DNA of 17,248 nt, from positions 1-17,248 of the forward strand of contig MWJR01000121.1 of NCBI GenBank assembly GCA_002127415.1, given 5' to 3'. A program made the position numbers and the translations under genes. The DNA comes from Calditrichaeota bacterium AABM5.125.24 (GTDB lineage: Bacteria > Electryoneota > AABM5-125-24 > Hatepunaeales > Hatepunaeaceae). Of the stretch, positions 13,211 to 17,248 are shown in pieces (positions within the stretch are counted from its first letter, which is position 1; each line of letters opens with the position of its first letter). The notes beneath the pieces are model-generated. The model was not told the DNA's origin and made no database searches. It saw only the letters and a list, made by a program, of their open reading frames with translations.

Positions 13211-13438
13211 TTATCGCTGCATTCCGGCGAGCTTGCCCTCGTCGGTGATGCTGAGTTTAGAGAAGTAGCCGGACTTGATCCTCATCCAGCCGTCCGAGGT
13301 TTTCAGTTCATATCTGGCGGCGATACGGGACAGCTTGAAGCGGTAGATCTTTCCGTTCTGGTTCTTCTTCAGATGTCCGAAGCGGTCGAGCTTCCAGCCG
13401 TGGACCTTTGCCCATTCGATGAATTGTTCTCGTTTCAT
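13211..13438 (-). CDS. Small unknown phage protein
   Basis: 75 residues on the minus strand, ATG at 13438-13436 with AGGAGA about 7 bases upstream. Highly basic: REQFIEWAKVHGWKLDRFGHLKK, then YRFKLSRIAARYELKTSDGWMRIKSGYFSKLSITDEGKLAG. The layout (a WAxxxGWKLDRFGHL start and a GW-x-RIKSGY...KLSI end) gives the impression of a recurrent short phage protein, probably a small beta-domain nucleic-acid binder, but I cannot name a family. First gene of the three-gene integrase operon, 16 bases before the next gene. Confidence 0.65.
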   Translation of the reverse strand: MKREQFIEWAKVHGWKLDRFGHLKKNQNGKIYRFKLSRIAARYELKTSDGWMRIKSGYFSKLSITDEGKLAGMQR

Positions 13439-13515
13439 TGTGATCTCCTATTGTTGCTCGGATTGCTGTCTAACGTGCGGTTGCAACGGTGCAGTCCCAG
13501 GTTTACGAAGTCAAG

Positions 13516-13537
13516 CCCTGTCTGCCGACAGGCAGGG
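13516..13537. repeat. Short GC-rich palindromic hairpin
   Basis: CCCTGTCTG (13516-13524) pairs with CAGGCAGGG (13529-13537) around a CCGA loop: a 9-bp stem with one G.T pair. It lies in the 121-base space between the divergently transcribed integrase operon and the large terminase, 22 bases before the terminase start. There is no T run, so it is not an ordinary terminator. Short palindromes of this look are often dispersed REP-like elements; here it could equally be an operator or a leader hairpin. Confidence 0.5.
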
Positions 13538-13559
13538 AAGTGATGACGAATGTGACGCT

Positions 13560-15113
13560 ATGATGGTGAAAGATCGACAGGACATAGCAGCCCTGCCGGA
13601 GCGGGATCGAAGGAAGCTATACGCGATCCTGACTGATCCGGTGAAGTGGGGCGAGCTGTTCCTACACAATAGGGACGGCAGTCCGCGCCGCTTCTGGGAT
13701 CACCAGAGGGAGGATCTGCGCTCCAGATCCCGGAACATCATCCATCAGGACGGCAGGGACGTGGGGAAGTCGGTTTGCATCGTCACCGACGTGCTGCATT
13801 ATGCCTTCACAACCAAGGGCGGCAGCGGTTTAGTGGCAGCGCCTCACCAGGGGCACCTCGACACGCTGATCGACGAGTTTGAGTTTCAGCTTAGCGAGAA
13901 TCCCGATCTGATGACGGCGATAGCGATCAACAAGGCAGGTCACCCTACGATCACTCGCAAGCCGTATTTCAAAGCCCAGTTCATATCGGGGACGGTGATC
14001 CACTTTCGCCCGGGCGGAGACTATGGTAAGGCGTTCCGTTCGCTGCACGTCGACCGAGTTTGGGTGGACGAAGCCGCTTGGCTGCCGGAACCAGCGTGGC
14101 GGGCGGTGAGGCAATGTTTGAACGCGGGAGGGCGATTCAGGATTTATTCCAATCCGAATGGATTAAGAGATACGACCTATTATCGACTCACCAAGGAAAA
14201 GAAAAGGTGGAAGAGCTTTCATTGGCCTTCCTCTCTCAATCCAAGCTGGTCTGAAGATCGGGAACAGGAATTGGCTGACTTCTATGGCGGTCGGGATACT
14301 CCCGGCTTTCAGCATGAAGTCTTGGGCGAGCATGGACGACCTTCTTATGGAGCCTTCAACCACGAACAGTTCAAACTGTGTCAGAAAGTGTATGACGGCT
14401 ACCGGGCGGTTCACATTCCCGGCGAAGAGCTATCCGATTGCGACTCCGAAGAGGAGGTCCGGGATCGGCTCGATCTGTTAATGTGTCTGGCACCGGAGGA
14501 CGGGAAGTTCTGGGTGGGGGCGGATACAGGATATACCAACGATCCGTCCGAGGTCACAATCTGGCGGGAGGATGAAGAGGAGTCGATGAGGCTGGTGTTT
14601 CGTCTGCACGCCGAGCATGTGGCTTACCCGGCACTGGCGGAAGCTATTGCATTGATAGACCGCTACTACAATCCACGCGGGATCGGGATCGACAACGGCG
14701 GCAATGGGCTGTCGGTAGTGCAGGATCTGAAAAATCTGGACAAGTTCCGCGGGCAGGACTTTGAGACCAAGGTGCGTGGATTCGACTTCGGCGGGGCGAC
14801 GGTGATCGGCTATGATGATGACACCAAACCTGTTCGCAAACGGACGAAAGAATATATGACGGCGCTGATCAATCGAGCCCTGGCAAAGCGGAAAGCCATT
14901 CTGCCCATCGACGATATCGACATCGAGAACGAGTTCACCACACATACATACACCCTGCAGAACGGGCGTGTGGTCTATTCGAAGGGAAACGATCATATCG
15001 TGGACTCGACGCGCTGCGCGTTCCTGCGGCGGGAAATGGAGAAGCTGGAAGGGCTCGATCCACACTACGAAGAAGTTTATGTCGCGCCCATGGCGACTAA
15101 TCCGATATTTTAA
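13560..15113 (+). CDS. terL: Terminase large subunit (ATPase and nuclease)
   Basis: 517 residues from ATG 13560 (a second ATG follows at once); the frame is open further upstream to 13419 but that part overlaps the minus-strand gene and is not protein-like. No clear ribosome binding site is seen. The ATPase domain has a Walker A-like GRDVGKSV (65-72), an expected variant in terminases, and Walker B VDRVWVDEAAW (D170, E171) followed by a coupling motif near RIYSNPNG (194-201). The RNase H-like nuclease domain has GADTGY (D322), GIGIDNGG (D378) and DHIVDSTRCA (D478, D482). The protein cuts concatemeric DNA and drives it through the portal. It starts the plus-strand late operon; its small partner is separated by the accessory block. 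Confidence 0.88.
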   Translation: MMVKDRQDIAALPERDRRKLYAILTDPVKWGELFLHNRDGSPRRFWDHQREDLRSRSRNIIHQDGRDVGKSVCIVTDVLHYAFTTKGGSGLVAAPHQGHLDTLIDEFEFQLSENPDLMTAIAINKAGHPTITRKPYFKAQFISGTVIHFRPGGDYGKAFRSLHVDRVWVDEAAWLPEPAWRAVRQCLNAGGRFRIYSNPNGLRDTTYYRLTKEKKRWKSFHWPSSLNPSWSEDREQELADFYGGRDTPGFQHEVLGEHGRPSYGAFNHEQFKLCQKVYDGYRAVHIPGEELSDCDSEEEVRDRLDLLMCLAPEDGKFWVGADTGYTNDPSEVTIWREDEEESMRLVFRLHAEHVAYPALAEAIALIDRYYNPRGIGIDNGGNGLSVVQDLKNLDKFRGQDFETKVRGFDFGGATVIGYDDDTKPVRKRTKEYMTALINRALAKRKAILPIDDIDIENEFTTHTYTLQNGRVVYSKGNDHIVDSTRCAFLRREMEKLEGLDPHYEEVYVAPMATNPIF

Positions 15114-15155
15114 AGTGATCAAGAATCATAGTTCATTTAAAAGGATGGAAAAATA

Positions 15156-15521
15156 ATGGCAAACAAAATCATTAAAACTCATTTCAGCGACCGTGAGATG
15201 GACTGCCATTGTGGTTGCGGGAAGACGGTTTCACCGGAGCTTCTGGTTCGTCTGGAGGCGTTGCGGAGTATGATTGGTTGTCCACTTTCAGTCACCTCCG
15301 GAGCCCGGTGTGAGACTCATAACCGCGAGAGCGGAGGTAAACCCGGCTCGTGGCATCTGAAGGGACTGGCTGTGGACATTTCCTGCGTTGACAGTGAGTT
15401 TCGCGGGGAGATCATTCGCCTGGCGGGACTGCTTGGCTTTAACGGGATCGGGGTGGCAAAGACCTTCGTCCATCTCGACCTTCGTTCAGTGGGCGAGAGA
15501 TGCTGCTTCTTATACGATTAA
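15156..15521 (+). CDS. M15-family peptidase, endolysin type
   Basis: 121 residues from ATG 15156 with AAAAGGA upstream. It matches the M15_3 peptidases: SGARCETHNRESGG, then the zinc ligands H67 and D74 in SWHLKGLAVDIS, and H106 in FVHLDLR. These zinc enzymes cut the L-Ala-D-Glu or similar bonds in peptidoglycan. There is no signal peptide or wall-binding domain, so it would need a holin or act from a virion. Cysteines near the start (DCHCGCGK) are typical for the phage members of this family. Its place between large terminase and portal, not with a lysis cassette at the end of the late genes, is uncommon. Confidence 0.88.
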   Translation: MANKIIKTHFSDREMDCHCGCGKTVSPELLVRLEALRSMIGCPLSVTSGARCETHNRESGGKPGSWHLKGLAVDISCVDSEFRGEIIRLAGLLGFNGIGVAKTFVHLDLRSVGERCCFLYD

Positions 15522-15540
15522 TCGAAACGGGGAGAACGTA

Positions 15541-15840
15541 ATGCCAGATGAACCTCAATCCATGATCTACATCCCTGCCGACGGCAATGAGCGTACGGTT
15601 TGGGTCGTCGACGAGAACGGCAATCGGATCAACTTTTTCAACCTCATCAGGTATCCTTCAGGCACGATAGTGCTGCTGCAAAAGAATGTGCGCGTGGACT
15701 TCTGGAAGGAAGATCAGCAGGAGACGTATCAGCTTCCCTGCTTGACGACAATGCTCGTCTTCGCTCCGGGCAGCAAGGATAAATCTGAGTCGGTGGAACC
15801 AGTTCCCAAATTAGAACCTGAAAGCACTCCGACCTTATGA
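15541..15840 (+). CDS. Unknown late protein, 99 residues
   Basis: ATG 15541 is chosen because GGGGAG lies 7-12 bases upstream; the frame is open earlier but that part overlaps the peptidase gene. The protein has a beta-rich body (MIYIPADGNERTVWVVDENGN, TIVLLQKNVRVDFWKED, CLTTMLVFAPG) and a Pro/Glu-rich C-terminal tail (about 78-99). No membrane span or catalytic motif is seen. The stop overlaps the portal start by 4 bases (ATGA). Its position between peptidase and portal suggests a small head or lysis-accessory protein, but the function is unknown. Confidence 0.7.
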   Translation: MPDEPQSMIYIPADGNERTVWVVDENGNRINFFNLIRYPSGTIVLLQKNVRVDFWKEDQQETYQLPCLTTMLVFAPGSKDKSESVEPVPKLEPESTPTL

Positions 15841-17248
15841 AGACCGATACAAAAACACCACCTTCACGGGGAGATGAGGTTGAAAACTCAGGAACGGTAA
15901 ATGCCATCGTGGTCGATGATGAATTGATGGGGACAGCAGCCAATATCGATTCTGGAGTGTTCAGCTCGGAATATGAGATCAAGGGTATCCCGACCGACTG
16001 GAAAGAACGGGCTCGCAAGGCGTGGGAATACTACTGCGAAGAGCCGATCGTATCTAACACGATTAACACCTGGCGGACGTTCGCCATTGGTGATCAGGTG
16101 AAGATCACATCAGATGATGAGTCGGTGCGATCAGAGGGCACGCAGCTATTCAATTCGCTAAATGTGAACCGCTTTCTGAAGGACATGATTCAGCAGCTGC
16201 TGATCAAGGGTGAGTGCATCGGTTACAAGCGATACGGCTCGGATGGGAAAGCCTCCAAGGGCGAGCACAACGACATCGTCAAGCTGATCTGCGTTAATCC
16301 TCCCTCAGTTGACTTTGAATTCGAGGGGGGAGAGTTGATCAAGGCGATTCAGAAACCGGAAACCGAAAGCGGCTCCACCGGCGATGAAATTGAACTCCCA
16401 CTCGATCAGCTCATTCACCGCAAATGGAATGCACCTCAGTTCTCCGCCCGTGGTAACTCGATGGTGACACCAGCATTCGAGTCCATCGAGCTCTTGCGGG
16501 ATTATCGAAGAGCGCAGCGTGCTATTGCCAAGCGTTGGACGACGCCGTTGCGGTTCATCCTGGTCGGTGGTAAGTACGGCGACAAAGTGATCATGCCGAC
16601 GCAGAAGATGATATCAACCATCCGCGACCAAATCAATAAGATGGATTTGAAATCTGGACTGGTGGTTCCGTTCTATGTGCGCGCTGAGACATACGGCACC
16701 GAGGGACAGGTCTTGAACACCGAGGACAAGGTTAAGGAGGTCAAAGAAGATATTATCGTTGCGCTCGGTGTGGCGAAGTCCCTCGTCACCGGCGATGGAC
16801 CTAACTTCGCCACTGCCTCAATCGCATTCCAGAAGATGGTCATCATGCTGAAGGAGATTAAGCAGGTGGCGCGTGAGATTCTCGATTGGATTTTCGATGA
16901 CTGGAAGGAGATGAAAGGTTATACCGAGAAGAAAATCCAATACATCTTCTCCGACGTCGATCTGACAAACGAGATTGAGGTCAAGAAACTGCTGATCGAG
17001 CTCTACGACCGCAACCTGATCTCCAAGAATACAATCCAGACGAAGATGGACTTGAATCCCGATGTCGAAAAGTCCAATCGCACGAAAGAGGGCACACTGG
17101 TCGACATGTCCTGGGACATCAAGGACATCGTCTCCCTGGTGCAGATGGGCGTCATGTCAGTACAGACCGCCCAGGAGATGCTGGGGCTCGACCAGGTAAA
17201 GGAGTCCTCTCGCGTCGAAAAGCAGGAGAAGTCAGAAGCCGAGGATTT
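15837..17248 (+). CDS. Phage portal protein, 3' end outside window
   Basis: ATG 15837 overlaps the previous stop (ATGA); the frame is open to the right edge, giving 470 residues without a stop. Portal-like features: an N-terminal helical part with WEYYCEEPIVSNTINTWRTFAIG, then IKGECIGYKRYG and LICVNPPSVDFEFE, then HRKWNAPQFSARGNSMVTPAFESIELLRDYRRAQRAIAKRW, the typical portal segment that precedes the stem, then IRDQINKMDLKSGLVVP and DIIVALGVAKSLVTGDGPNFATASIAF. The C-terminal visible part is a long charged helix. The portal forms the 12-fold ring through which the terminase packages DNA. It is probably nearly complete; family length suggests another 30-100 residues beyond the window. Confidence 0.85.
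   Translation, partial: MKTDTKTPPSRGDEVENSGTVNAIVVDDELMGTAANIDSGVFSSEYEIKGIPTDWKERARKAWEYYCEEPIVSNTINTWRTFAIGDQVKITSDDESVRSEGTQLFNSLNVNRFLKDMIQQLLIKGECIGYKRYGSDGKASKGEHNDIVKLICVNPPSVDFEFEGGELIKAIQKPETESGSTGDEIELPLDQLIHRKWNAPQFSARGNSMVTPAFESIELLRDYRRAQRAIAKRWTTPLRFILVGGKYGDKVIMPTQKMISTIRDQINKMDLKSGLVVPFYVRAETYGTEGQVLNTEDKVKEVKEDIIVALGVAKSLVTGDGPNFATASIAFQKMVIMLKEIKQVAREILDWIFDDWKEMKGYTEKKIQYIFSDVDLTNEIEVKKLLIELYDRNLISKNTIQTKMDLNPDVEKSNRTKEGTLVDMSWDIKDIVSLVQMGVMSVQTAQEMLGLDQVKESSRVEKQEKSEAED

Noticed and set aside
12023..13543. 506-codon plus-strand open frame
   Set aside because: It lies opposite the integrase and its two coupled genes, whose catalytic motifs and ribosome sites are clear; the translation has no recognisable motif.
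9881..13551. GATGACG at 9881-9887 and 13542-13548 as possible direct repeats flanking the accessory block
   Set aside because: Seven identical bases between two windows of about 100 bases are expected by chance; both fall in ordinary Asp-Asp codons or spacer.

Overview
This 17.2 kb window reads as part of a temperate tailed-phage genome or integrated prophage. From the left it carries an early replication/recombination operon, a candidate replication origin, the small terminase subunit, an accessory block with a tyrosine integrase and an AbiE toxin-antitoxin pair, and the start of the packaging/head module (large terminase, portal). By eye the DNA is moderately GC-rich (not computed). Most genes have AGGAG-type ribosome binding sites, starts are ATG with some GTG/TTG, and genes often overlap by 1-14 bases. 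The host cannot be named from sequence alone; the gene set is bacterial.

Layout. 1-344: 3' end of a protein that may be a winged-helix regulator. 545-2215: three early genes, namely a small unknown protein, a sigma-70-like factor behind a strikingly structured leader, and another small unknown protein. 2238-8622: a tightly packed operon encoding a Sak4-like RecA-fold ATPase, a DUF669 ssDNA-binding-type protein, a PD-(D/E)XK nuclease with an Fe-S-type cysteine pattern, an SF2 helicase with a zinc ribbon, a small unknown protein, and a primase-polymerase/helicase fusion. 8623-8878: a non-coding iteron region with copies of ACTTTCGTCA in mirror-image arrangement around a 17-bp inverted repeat, with a 45-bp almost pure A/T tract; this is the best origin candidate. 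8879-9892: a DUF1064-type nuclease and a putative small terminase.

9893-13559 is an accessory and lysogeny block placed between small and large terminase. AbiEii and AbiEi are on the minus strand with a palindromic operator. A 380-bp non-coding stretch with GTCAC repeats follows, then a 45-residue membrane protein on the plus strand, then a minus-strand operon of two small genes plus integrase. 13560-17248 resumes the plus-strand late genes: large terminase, M15 peptidase (endolysin type), an unknown 99-residue protein and a portal protein that runs off the window.

Working together, Sak4, DUF669, nuclease and helicase form a recombination-dependent replication set. The primase-helicase probably acts at the adjacent iteron origin. 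The terminase pair and portal package the DNA, the integrase supports lysogeny, and AbiE is a likely lysogenic-conversion cargo against other phages. The most unusual non-coding features are the interleaved inverted repeats before the sigma-like gene and the mirror-symmetric iteron array.
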